This document shows positions 12,931-26,900 of a stretch of DNA of 64,000 nt, one piece after another. The position numbers and the translations under genes were made by a program. Position 1 is the first letter of the stretch, and the number at the start of each line of letters is the position of its first letter. This stretch comes from Halisarca cf. caerulea (Eukaryota > Porifera > Demospongiae > Chondrillida > Halisarcidae): contig CAUJGJ010000253.1 in assembly GCA_963170055.1 (NCBI GenBank), positions 1 to 64,000 of the forward strand, in the 5' to 3' direction. Below the pieces are notes generated by a model that did no database searches, was not told where the DNA came from, and was given only the letters and a program-made list of their open reading frames with translations.

Positions 12931-15426
12931 ATTGGTATTAGCACCAGCATATCCAACACTACACAAATACGCCAACAGCACTTCAGAAAGGTCATGTGTG
13001 TCCACTGGGAATGTGCGTGGTGCTAGTGCCAAATATTGGTATTAGCACCAGCATATCCAACACTACACAAATACGCCCACAGCACTTCAGAAACTTCATG
13101 TGTGTCCACTGGGAATGTGCGTGGTGCTAGTGCCAAATATTGGTATTAGCACCAGCATATCCAACATTACACAAATGCGCCCACAGTAGTTAAGAAACTT
13201 CATGTGTGTCCCACTGGGAATGTGCGTGGTGCTAGTGCTAAATATTAGTATTAGCACCAGATTATCCAACACTACACAAATACGCCCACAGCACTTTAAA
13301 AAGGTCATGTGTGTCCACTGGGAATGTGCGTGGTGCTAGTGCCAAATATTGGTCTTAGCACCAGAATATCCAATACTACACAAGTACGCCCACAGTACTT
13401 CAGAAACTTCATGTGTGTCTACTAGGAATGTGCGTGGTGCTAGTGCCAAATATTGGTATTAGCACCACCATATCTAACACAACACAAATACGCCCACAGC
13501 ACTTCGGAAACTTCATGTGTGTCCACTGGGAATGTGCGTAGTGCTAGTGCCAAATATTGGTATTAGCACCAGAATATCCAATACTACACAAGTACGCCCA
13601 CAGTACTTCAGAAACTTCATGTGTGTCTACTAGAAATGTGCGTGGTGCTAGTGCCAAATATTGGTATTAGCACCAGCATATCCAACACTACACAAATACG
13701 CCCACAGCACTTCAGAAAGGTCATGTGTGTCCACTGGGAATGTGCGTGGTGCTAGTGCCAAATATTGGTATTAGCACCACCATATCCAACACTACACAAA
13801 TACGCCCACAGTACTTCAGAAAGGTCATGTGTGTCCACTGGGAATGTGCGTGGTGCTAGTGCCAAATATTGGTATTAGCACCAGCATATCCAACACTACA
13901 CAAATACGCCCACAGCACTTCAGAAAGGTCATGTGTGTCCACTGGGAATGTGCGTGGTGCTAGTGCCAAATATTGGTATTAGCACCAGCATATCCAACAC
14001 TACACAAATACACCCACAGCACTTCAGAAACTTCATGTGTGTCCACTGGGAATGTGCGTGGTGCTAGTGCCAAATATTGGTATTAGCACCAGTATATCCC
14101 ACATTACACAAATACGCCCACAGCACTTCAGAAAGGTCATGTGTGTCCACTGGGAATGTGCGTGGTGCTAGTGCCAAATATTGGTATTAGCAACAGCATA
14201 TCCAACACTACAAAAATACGCCCCCAGCAATTCAGAAAGGTCATGTGTGTCCACTGGGAATGTGCATGGTGCTAGTGCCAAATATTGGTATTAGCACCAG
14301 CAAATCCAACACTACACAAATACGCCCACAGTAGTTAAGAAACTTCATGTGTGTCCACTGGGAATGTGCGTGGTGCTAGTGCCAAATATTGGTATTAGCA
14401 CCAGCATATCCAACACTACACAAATACGCCCACAGCACTTCAGAAAGGTCATGTGTGTCCACTGGGAATGTGCGTGGTGCTATTGCCAAATATTGGTATT
14501 AGCACCAGCATATCCAACACTACACAAATACGCCCACAGCACTTCAGAAAGGTCATGTGTTTATACTGGGAATGTGCGTGGTGCTAGTGCCAAATATTGG
14601 TATTAGCACCAGCATATCCAACACTACAACATACGCCCACAGATCTTCAGAAAGGTCATGTTTGTCCACTGGGAATGTGCGTGGTGCTAGTGCAAAATAT
14701 TGGTATTAGCACCAGCATATCCCACATTACACAAATACGCCCACAGCACTTCAGAAAGGTCATGTGTGTCCACTGGGAATGTGCGTAGTGCTAGTGCCAA
14801 ATATTGGTATTAGCACCAGCATATCCAACTCTACACAAATACGCCCACAGCACTTCAGAAAGGTCATGTGTGTCCACTGGGAATGTGCGTGGTGCTAGTG
14901 CCAAATATTGGTATTAGCACCAGCATATCCAACACTACACAAATACACCCACAGCACTTAAGAAACTTCATGTGTGTCCACTGGGAATGTGCGTGGTGCT
15001 AGTGCCAAATATTGGTATTAGCACCAGTATATCCCACATTACACAAATACGCCCACAGCACTTCAGAAAGGTCATGTGTGTCCACTGGGAATGTGCGTGG
15101 TGCTAGTGCCAAATATTGGTATTAGCACCAGCATATCCAACACTACACAAATACGCCCACAGCACTTCAGAAAGGTCATGTGTGTCCACTGGGAATGTGC
15201 ATGGTGCTAGTGCCAAATATTGGTATTAGCACCAGCAAATCCAACACTACACAAATACGCCCACAGTAGTTAAGAAACTTCATGTGTGTCCACTGGGAAT
15301 GTGCGTGGTGCTAGTGCCAAATATTGGTATTAGCACCAGCATATCCAACACTACACAAATACGCCCACAGCACTTCAGAAAGGTCATGTGTGTCCACTGG
15401 GAATGTGCGTGGTGCTACTGCCAAAT
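12931..15426. repeat. 24-monomer HOR, copy 2, one monomer lost near its end
   Basis: Follows copy 1 in register up to about 14,800. After that, the ACACCCACAGCACTTAAG variant is 2,392 bp (23 monomers) from its partner, so one monomer has been lost. The missing unit is one carrying TTTCCTCTGGG and CTAATTCAAAATATTGG. This is a visible case of unequal exchange deleting a single repeat unit inside a HOR copy. Confidence 0.8.
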
Positions 15427-18400
15427 ATTGGTATTAGCACCAGCATATCCAACACTATACAAATACGCCCAAAGTAGTTAAGAAACTTCATATGCGTCCA
15501 CTGGGAATGTGCGTGGTGCTAGTGCCAAATATTGGTATTTGCACCAGTATATCCAACACTACACAAATACGCCCAAAGTAGTTAAGAAACTTCATGTGCG
15601 TCCACTGGGAATGTGCGTGGTGCTAGTGCCAAATATTGGTATTAGCACCAGCATATCCAACACTACACAAATACGCCCAAAGTAGTTAAGAAACTTCATG
15701 TGCGTCCACTGGGAATGTGCGTGGTGCTAGTGCCAAATATTGGTATTAGCACCAGCATATCCAACACTACACAAATACACCCACAGCACTTCAGAAACTT
15801 CATGTGTGTCCACTGGGAATGTGCGTGGTGCTAGTGCCAAATATTGGTATTAGCACCAGTATATCCCACATTACACAAATACGCCCACAGCACTTCAGAA
15901 AGGTCATGTGTGTCCACTGGGAATGTGCGTGGTGCTAGTGCCAAATATTGGTATTAGCAACAGCATATCCAACACTACACAAATACGCCCACAGCACTTC
16001 AGAAAGGTCATGTGTGTCCACTGGGAATGTGCATGGTGCTAGTGCCAAATATTGGTATTAGCACCAGCAAATCCAACACTACACAAATACGCCCACAGTA
16101 GTTAAGAAACTTCATGTGTGTCCACTGGGAATGTGCGTGGTGCTAGTGCCAAATATTGGTATTAGCACCAGCATATCCAACAATACACAAATACGCCCAC
16201 AGCACTTCAGAAAGGTCATGTGTGTCCACTGGGAATGTGCGTGGTGCTACTGCCAAATATTGGTATTAGCACCAGCATATCCAACACTACACAAATACGC
16301 CCACAGCACTTCAGAAAGGTCATGTGTTTATACTGGGAATGTGCGTGGTGCTAGTGCCAAATATTGGTATTAGCACCAGCATATCCAACACTACAACATA
16401 CGCCCACAGATCTTCAGAAAGGTCATGTTTGTCCACTGGGAATGTGCGTGGTGCTAGTGCAAAATATTGGTATTAGCACCAGCATATCCCACATTACACA
16501 AATACGCCCACAGCACTTCAGAAAGGTCATGTGTGTCCACTGGGAATGTGCGTGGTGCTAGTGCCAAATATTGGTATTAGCACCAGCATATCCAACACTA
16601 CACAAATACGCCCACAGCACTTCAAAAACTTCATGTGTTTCCTCTGGGAATGTGCGTGGTGCTAATTCAAAATATTGGTATTAGCACCAGCATATCCAAC
16701 ACTACACAAATACGCCCACAGCACTTTAGAAAGGTCATGTGTGTCCACTGGGAATGTGCGTGGTGCTAGTGCCAAATATTGGTATTAGCACCAGCATATC
16801 CAACACTACACAAATACACCCACAGCACTTCAGAAACTTCATGTGTGTCCACTGGGAATGTGCGTGGTGCTAGAGCCAAATATTGGTATTAGCACCAGTA
16901 TATCCCACATTACACAAATACGCCCACAGCACTTCAGAAAGGTCATGTGTGTCCACTGGGAATGTGCGTGGTGCTAGTGCCAAATATTGGTATTAGCACC
17001 AGCATATCCAACACTACACAAATACGCCCACAGCACTTCAGAAAGGTCATGTGTGTCCACTGGGAATGTGCGTGGTGCTAGTGCCAAATATTGGTATTAG
17101 CACCACCATATCCAACACTACACAAATACGCCCACAGTACTTCAGAATGGTCATGTGTGTCCACTGGGAATGTGCGTGGTGCTAGTGCCAAATATTGGTA
17201 TTAGCACCAGCATATCCAACACTACACAAATACGCCCACAGCACTTCAGAAAGGTCATGTGTGTCCACTGGGAATGTGCGTGGTGCTAGTGCCAAATATT
17301 GGTATTAGCACCAGCATATCCAACACTACACAAATACACCCACAGCACTTCAGAAACTTCATGTGTGTCCACTGGGAATGTGCGTGGTGCTAGTGCCAAA
17401 TATTGGTATTAGCACCAGTATATCCCACATTACACAAATACGCCCACAGCACTTCAGAAAGGTCATGTGTGTCCACTGGGAATGTGCGTGGTGCTAGTGC
17501 CAAATATTGGTATTAGCAACAGCATATCCAACACTACAAAAATACGCCCACAGCAATTCAGAAAGGTCATGTGTGTCCACTGGGAATGTGCATGGTGCTA
17601 GTGCCAAATATTGGTATTAGCACCAGCAAATCCAACACTACACAAATACGCCCACAGTAGTTAAGAAACTTCATGTGTGTCCACTGGGAATGTGCGTGGT
17701 GCTAGTGCCAAATATTGGTATTAGCACCAGCATATCCAACACTACACAAATACGCCCACAGCACTTCAGAAAGGTCATGTGTGTCCACTGGGAATGTGCG
17801 TGGTGCTATTGCCAAATATTGGTATTAGCACCAGCATATCCAACACTACACAAATACGCCCACAGCACTTCAGAAAGGTCATGTGTTTATACTGGGAATG
17901 TGCGTGGTGCTAGTGCCAAATATTGGTATTAGCACCAGCATATCCAACACTACAACATACGCCCACAGATCTTCAGAAAGGTCATGTTTGTCCACTGGGA
18001 ATGTGCGTGGTGCTAGTGCAAAATATTGGTATTAGCACCAGCATATCCCACATTACACAAATACGCCCACAGCACTTCAGAAAGGTCATGTGTGTCCACT
18101 GGGAATGTGCGTAGTGCTAGTGCCAAATATTGGTATTAGCACCAGCATATCCAACACTACACAAATACGCCCACAGCACTTCAAAAACTTCATGTGTTTC
18201 CTCTGGGAATGTGCGTGGTGCTAATTCAAAATATTGGTATTAGCACCAGCATATCCAACACTACACAAATACGCCCACAGCACTTCAGAAAGGTCATGTG
18301 TGTCCACTGGGAATGTGCGTGGTGCTAGTGCCAAATATTGGTATTAGCACCAGCATATCCAACACTACACAAATACACCCACAGCACTTAAGAAACTTCA

Positions 18401-21400
18401 TGTGTGTCCACTGGGAATGTGCGTGGTGCTAGTGCCAAATATTGGTATTAGCACCAGTATATCCCACATTACACAAATACGCCCACAGCACTTCAGAAAG
18501 GTCATGTGTGTCCACTGGGAATGTGCGTGGTGCTAGTGCCAAATATTGGTATTAGCACCAGCATATCCAACACTACACAAATACGCCCACAGCACTTCAG
18601 AAAGGTCATGTGTGTCCACTGGGAATGTGCATGGTGCTAGTGCCAAATATTGGTATTAGCACCAGCAAATCCAACACTACACAAATACGCCCACAGTAGT
18701 TAAGAAACTTCATGTGTGTCCACTGGGAATGTGCGTGGTGCTAGTGCCAAATATTGGTATTAGCACCAGCATATCCAACACTACACAAATACGCCCACAG
18801 CACTTCAGAAAGGTCATGTGTGTCCACTGGGAATGTGCGTGGTGCTACTGCCAAATATTGGTATTAGCACCAGCATATCCAACACTACACAAATACGCCC
18901 AAAGTAGTTAAGAAACTTCATATGCGTCCACTGGGAATGTGCGTGGTGCTAGTGCCAAATATTGGTATTAGCACCAGTATATCCAACACTACACAAATAC
19001 GCCCAAAGTAGTTAAGAAACTTCATGTGCGTCCACTGGGAATGTGCGTGGTGCTAGTGCCAAATATTGGTATTAGCACCAGCATATCCAACACTACACAA
19101 ATACGCCCAAAGTAGTTAAGAAACTTCATGTGCGTCCACTGGGAATGTGCGTGGTGCTAGTGCCAAATATTGGTATTAGCACCAGCATATCCAACACTAC
19201 ACAAATACACCCACAGCACTTCAGAAACTTCATGTGTGTCCACTGGGAATGTGCGTGGTGCTAGTGCCAAATATTGGTATTAGCACCAGTATATCCCACA
19301 TTACACAAATACGCCCACAGCACTTCAGAAAGGTCATGTGTGTCCACTGGGAATGTGCGTGGTGCTAGTGCCAAATATTGGTATTAGCAACAGCATATCC
19401 AACACTACACAAATACGCCCACAGCACTTCAGAAAGGTCATGTGTGTCCACTGGGAATGTGCGTGGTGCTAGTGCCAAATATTGGTATTAGCACCAGCAT
19501 ATCCAACACTACACAAATACACCCACAGCACTTCAGAAACTTCATGTGTGTCCACTGGGAATGTGCGTGGTGCTAGTGCCAAATATTGGTATTAGCACCA
19601 GTATATCCCACATTACACAAATACGCCCACAGCACTTCAGAAAGGTCATGTGTGTCCACTGGGAATGTGCGTGGTGCTAGTGCCAAATATTGGTATTAGC
19701 ACCAGCAAATCCAACACTACACAAATACGCCCACAGTAGTTAAGAAACTTCATGTGTGTCCACTGGGAATGTGCGTGGTGCTAGTGCCAAATATTGGTAT
19801 TAGCACCAGCATATCCAACACTACACAAATACGCCCACAGCACTTCAGAAAGGTCATGTGTGTCCACTGGGAATGTGCGTGGTGCTACTGCCAAATATTG
19901 GTATTAGCACCAGCATATCCAACACTACACAAATACGCCCACAGCACTTCAGAAAGGTCATGTGTTTATACTGGGAATGTGCGTGGTGCTAGTGCCAAAT
20001 ATTGGTATTAGCACCAGCATATCCAACACTACAACATACGCCCACAGATCTTCAGAAAGGTCATGTTTGTCCCCTGGGAATGTGCGTGGTGCTAGTGCAA
20101 AATATTGGTATTAGCACCAGCATATCCCACATTACACAAATACGCCCACAGCACTTCAGAAAGGTCATGTGTGTCCACTGGGAATGTGCGTGGTGCTAGT
20201 GCCAAATATTGGTATTAGCACCAGCATATCCAACACTACACAAATACGCCCACAGCACTTCAAAAACTTCATGTGTTTCCTCTGGGAATGTGCGTGGTGC
20301 TAATTCAAAATATTGGTATTAGCACCAGCATATCCAACACTACACAAATACGCCCACAGCACTTCAGAAAGGTCATGTGTGTCCACTGGGAATGTGCGTG
20401 GTGCTAGTGCCTAATATTGGTATTAGCACCAGCATATCCAACACTACACAAATACACCCACAGCACTTCAGAAACTTCATGTGTGTCCACTGGGAATGTG
20501 CGTGGTGCTAGAGCCAAATATTGGTATTAGCACCAGTATATCCCACATTACACAAATACGCCCACAGCACTTCAGAAAGGTCATGTGTGTCCACTGGGAA
20601 TGTGCGTGGTGCTAGTGCCAAATATTGGTATTAGCACCAGCATATCCAACACTACACAAATACGCCCACAGCACTTCAGAAAGGTCATGTGTGTCCACTG
20701 GGAATGTGCATGGTGCTAGTGCCAAATATTGGTATTAGCACCAGCAAATCCAACACTACACAAATACGCCCACAGTAGTTAAGAAACTTCATGTGTGTCC
20801 ACTGGGAATGTGCGTGGTGCTAGTGCCAAATATTGGTATTAGCACCAGCATATCCAACACTACACAAATACGCCCACAGCACTTCAGAAAGGTCATGTGT
20901 GTCCACTGGGAATGTGCGTGGTGCTACTGCCAAATATTGGTATTAGCACCAGCATATCCAACACTACACAAATACGCCCAAAGTAGTTAAGAAACTTCAT
21001 GTGCGTCCACTGGGAATGTGCGTGGTGCTAGTGCCAAATATTGGTATTAGCACCAGTATATCCAACACTACACAAATACGCCCAAAGTAGTTAAGAAACT
21101 TCATGTGCGTCCACTGGGAATGTGCGTGGTGCTAGTGCCAAATATTGGTATTAGCACCAGCATATCCAACACTACACAAATACGCCCAAAGTAGTTAAGA
21201 AACTTCATGTGCGTCCACTGGGAATGTGCGTGGTGCTAGTGCCAAATATTTTTATTAGCACCAGCATATCCAACACTACAACATACGCCCACAGATCTTC
21301 AGAAAGGTCATGTTTGTCCACTGGGAATGTGCGTGGTGCTAGTGCAAAATATTGGTATTAGCACCAGCATATCCCACATTACACAAATACGCCCACAGCA

Positions 21401-23980
21401 CTTCAGAAAGGTCATGTGTGTCCACTGGGAATGTGCGTGGTGCTAGTGCCAAATATTGGTATTAGCACCAGCATATCCAACACTACACAAATACGCCCAC
21501 AGCACTTCAAAAACTTCATGTGTTTCCTCTGGGAATGTGCGTGGTGCTAATTCAAAATATTGGTATTAGCACCAGCATATCCAACACTACACAAATACAC
21601 CCACAGCACTTCAGAAACTTCATGTGTGTCCACTGGGAATGTGCGTGGTGCTAGAGCCAAATATTGGTATTAGCACCAGTATATCCCACATTACACAAAT
21701 ACGCCCACAGCACTTCAGAAAGGTCATGTGTGTCCACTGGGAATGTGCGTGGTGCTAGTGCCAAATATTGGTATTAGCACCAGCATATCCAACACTACAC
21801 AAATACACCCACAGCACTTCAGAAACTTCATGTGTGTCCACTGGGAATGTGCGTGGTGCTAGAGCCAAATATTGGTATTAGCACCAGTATATCCCACATT
21901 ACACAAATACGCCCACAGCACTTCAGAAAGGTCATGTGTGTCCACTGGGAATGTGCGTGGTGCTAGTGCCAAATATTGGTATTAGCACCAGCATATCCAA
22001 CACTACACAAATACGCCCACAGCACTTCAGAAAGGTCATGTGTGTCCACTGGGAATGTGCGTGGTGCTAGTGCCAAATATTGTTATTTGCACCAGCATAT
22101 CCAACACTACACAAATACACCCACAGCACTTCAGAAACTTCATGTGTGTCCACTGGGAATGTGCGTGGTGCTAGTGCCAAATATTGGTATTAGCACCAGC
22201 ATATCCCACATTACACAAATACGCCCACAGCACTTCAGAAAGGTCATGTGTGTCCACTGGGAATGTGCGTGGTGCTAGTGCCAAATATTGGTATTAGCAA
22301 CAGCATATCCAACACTACAAAAATACGCCCACAGCACTTCAGAAAGGTCATGTGTGTCCACTGGGAATGTGCATGGTGCTAGTGCCAAATATTGGTATTA
22401 GCACCAGCAAATCCAACACTACACAAATACGCCCACAGTAGTTAAGAAACTTCATGTGTGTCCACTGGGAATGTGCGTGGTGCTAGTGCCAAATATTGGT
22501 ATTAGCACCAGCATATCCAACACTACACAAATACGCCCACAGCACTTCAGAAAGGTCATGTGTGTCCACTGGGAATGTGCGTGGTGCTACTGCCAAATAT
22601 TGGTATTAGCACCAGCATATCCAACACTACACAAATACGCCCACAGCACTTCAGAAAGGTCATGTGTTTATACTGGGAATGTGCGTGGTGCTAGTGCCAA
22701 ATATTGGTATTAGCACCAGCATATCCAACACTACAACATACGCCCACAGATCTTCAGAAAGGTCATGTTTGTCCCCTGGGAATGTGCGTGGTGCTAGTGC
22801 AAAATATTGGTATTAGCACCAGCATATCCCACATTACACAAATACGCCCACAGCACTTCAGAAAGGTCATGTGTGTCCACTGGGAATGTGCGTGGTGCTA
22901 GTGCCAAATATTGGTATTAGCACCAGCATATCCAACACTACACAAATACGCCCACAGCACTTCAAAAACTTCATGTGTTTCCTCTGGGAATGTGCGTGGT
23001 GCTAATTCAAAATATTGGTATTAGCACCAGCATATCCAACACTACACAAATACGCCCACAGCACTTCAGAAAGGTCATGTGTGTCCACTGGGAATGTGCG
23101 TGGTGCTAGTGCCAAATATTGGTATTAGCACCAGCATATCCAACACTACACAAATACACCCACAGCACTTCAGAAACTTCATGTGTGTCCACTGGGAATG
23201 TGCGTGGTGCTAGAGCCAAATATTGGTATTAGCACCAGTATATCCCACATTACACAAATACGCCCACAGCACTTCAGAAAGGTCATGTGTGTCCACTGGG
23301 AATGTGCGTGGTGCTAGTGCCAAATATTGGTATTAGCACCAGCATATCCAACACTACACAAATACGCCCACAGCACTTCAGAAAGGTCATGTGTGTCCAC
23401 TGGGAATGTGCATGGTGCTAGTGCCAAATATTGGTATTAGCACCAGCAAATCCAACACTACACAAATACGCCCACAGTAGTTAAGAAACTTCATGTGTGT
23501 CCACTGGGAATGTGCGTGGTGCTAGTGCCAAATATTGGTATTAGCACCAGCATATCCAACACTACACAAATACGCCCACAGCACTTCAGAAAGGTCATGT
23601 GTGTCCACTGGGAATGTGCGTGGTGCTACTGCCAAATATTGGTATTAGCACCAGCATATCCAACACTACACAAATACGCCCAAAGTAGTTAAGAAACTTC
23701 ATGTGCGTCCACTGGGAATGTGCGTGGTGCTAGTGCCAAATATTGGTATTAGCACCAGTATATCCAACACTACACAAATACGCCCAAAGTAGTTAAGAAA
23801 CTTCATGTGCGTCCACTGGGAATGTGCGTGGTGCTAGTGCCAAATATTGGTATTAGCACCATGATATCCAACACTACACAAATACGCCCAAAGTAGTTAA
23901 GAAACTTCATGTGCGTCCACTGGGAATGTGCGTGGTGCTAGTGCCAAATATTGGTATTAGCACCAGCATATCCAACACTA
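15427..23980. repeat. 10-monomer-based repeats (1,039-1,040 bp) with 8-, 15-, 16-, 20- and 26-monomer spacings
   Basis: One marker monomer (CAAATCC followed by a TAGTTAAG box and ATGTGTGTCC) can be followed at 11853, 12892, 14349, 15284, 16116, 17675, 18714, 19754, 20793, 22456 and 23495. Spacings are 10, 14, 9, 8, 15, 10, 10, 10, 16 and 10 monomers. A second marker, TTATACTGGG, is at 12065, 14561, 16328, 17887, 19966 and 22668. Runs of three CCCAAAGTAGTT monomers follow at about 15.47-15.70, 18.90-19.13, 20.98-21.21 and 23.68-23.91 kb. The 10-mer is the commonest spacing but copies are repeatedly cut and rejoined. Confidence 0.8.
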
Positions 23981-26900
23981 CACAAATACGCCCACAGCAC
24001 TTCAGAAACTTCATGTCTGTCCACTGGGAATGTGCGTGGTGCTAGTGCCAAATATTGGTATTAGTACCAGCATATCCAACACTACACAAATACGCCCACA
24101 GCACTTCAGAAAGGTCATGTGTGTCCACTGGGAATGTGTGTGGTGCTAGTGCCAAATATTGGTATTAGCACCAGCATATCCAACACTACACAAATACGCC
24201 CAAAGTAGTTAAGAAACTTCATGTGCGTCCAATTGGAATGTGCGTGGTGCTATTGCCAAATATTGGTATTAGCACCAGCATATCCAACACTACACAAATA
24301 CGCCCACAGCACTTCAGAAAGATCATGTGTGTCCACAGGGAAAGTGCGTGGTGCTAGTGCCAAATATTGGTATTAGCACCAGCATATCCAACACTACACA
24401 AATACGCCCACAGCACTTCAGAAACTTCATGTCTGTCCACTGGGAATGTGCGTGGTGCTAGTGCCAAACATTGGTATTAGCACCACCATATCCAACACTA
24501 CACAAATACGCCCACAGCACTTCAGGAACTTCATGTGTGTCCCCTGGGAATGTGCGTGGTGCTAATGCCAAATATTGGTATTAGCACCAGCATATCCAAC
24601 ACTACACAAATACGCCCACAGCACTTCAGAAAGGTCATGTGTGTCCACTGGGAATGTGCGTGGTGCTAGTGCCAAATATTGGTATTAGCACCAGCATATC
24701 CAACACTACACAAATACGCCCAAAGTAGTTAAGAAACTTCATGTGCGTCCACTGGGAATGTGCGTGGTACTAGTGCCAAATATTGGTATTAGCACCAGCA
24801 TATCCAACACTACACAAATACGCCCACAGCACTTCAGAAAGGTCATGTGCATCCACAGGGAAAGTGCGTGGTGCTAGTGAAAAATATTGGTATTAGCACC
24901 AGCATATCCAACACTACGCAAATACGCCCACAGCACTTCAGAAACTTCATGTCTGTCCACTGGGAATGTGGGTGGTGCTAGTGCCAAATATTTGTATTAA
25001 CACCAGCATTTCCAACACTACACAAATACGCCCACAGTAGTTAAGAAACTTCATGTGTGTCCACTGGGAATGTGCGTGGTGCTAGTGCCAAATATTGGTA
25101 TTAGCACCAGCATATCCAACATTACACAAATATGCCCACAGCACTTCAGAAAGGTCATGTGCGTCCACATGGAAAGTGCGTGGTGCTATTGAAAAATATT
25201 GGTATTAGCATTAGCATATCCAACACTACACAAATACGCCCACAGCACTTCAGAAACTTCATTTGTGTCCACTGGGAATGTGCGATGTGCTAGTGCCAAA
25301 TATTGGTATTAGCACGAGCATATCCAACACTACACAAATACGCCCACAGTAGTTAAGAAACTTCATTTGTGTCCACTGGGAATGTGCGTGGTGTTAGTGC
25401 CAAATATTGGTATTAGCACCAGCATATCCAACACTACACAACTACGCCCAAAGTACTTCGGAAACTTAATGTGTGTCCACTGGGAATGTGCGTGGTGCTA
25501 GTACCAAATATTGGTATTAGCACCAGCATATCCAACACTACACAAATACGCCCACAGCACTTCAGAAACTGTATGTGTGTCCACTAAGAATGTGCGTGGT
25601 GCTAGTGCCAAATATTGGTATTAGCACCAGTGCATCCAACACTATACCAATACGCCCACAGTACTTCAGAAACTTCACGTGTGTCCACTGGGAATGTGCG
25701 TGGTGCTAGTGCCAAATATTGGTATTAGCACCAGCAAATCCAACACTACACAAATACGCCCACAGTACTTCAGAAACTCAATGTGTGTCCACTGAGAATG
25801 TGCGTGGTGCTAGTTCCAAATATTGGTATTAGCACTAGCATATCCAACACTACACAAATACGCCCACAGCACTTCAGAAACTTCATGTGTGTCCACTGGG
25901 AATGTGCGTGGTGCTAGTGCCAAATATTGGTATTAGCACCAGCATATCTAACACAACACTAATACGACCACAGTACTTCAGAAAGGACTTGTGTGTCCAC
26001 TGGGAATGTGCGTGGATCTAGTGCCAAATATTGGTATTAGCACCAGCATATATTACACTACACAAATACGCCCACAGCACTTCAGAAACTTCATGTCTGT
26101 CCACTGGGAATGTGCGTGGTGCTAGTGCCAAATATTGGTATTAGCACCAGCATATCCAACACTACACAAATACGCCCACAGCACTTCAGAAAGGTCATGT
26201 GTGTCCACTGGGAATGTGCGTGGTGCTAGTGCCAAATATTGGTATTAGCACCAGCATATCCAACACTACACAAATACGCCTTAAGTAGTTAAGAAACTTC
26301 ATGTGCGTCCACTGGGAATGTGCGTGGTGTTAGTGCCAAATATTGGTATTAGCACCAGCATATCCAACACTACACAACTACGCCCAAAGTACTTCGGAAA
26401 CTTAATGTGTGTCCACTGGGAATGTGCGTTGTGCTAGTACCAAATATTGGTATTAGCACCAGCATATCCAACACTACACAAATACGCCCACAGCACTTCA
26501 GAAACTGTATGTGTGTCCACTAAGAATGTGCGTGGTGCTAGTGCCAAATATTGGTATTAGCACCAGTGCATCCAACACTATACCAATACGCCCACAGTAC
26601 TTCAGAAACTTCACGTGTGTCCACTGGGAATGTGCGTGGTGCTAGTGCCAAATATTGGTATTAGCACCAGCATATCCAACACTACACAAATACGCCCACA
26701 GTACTTCAGAAACTCAATGTGTGTCCACTGAGAATGTGCGTGGTGCTAGTTCCAAATATTGGTATTAGCACTAGCATATCCAACACTACACAAATACGCC
26801 CACAGCACTTCAGAAACTTCATGTGTGTCCACTGGGAATGTGCGTGGTGCTAGTGCAAAATATTGGTATTAGCACCAGCATATCTAACACAACACTAATA

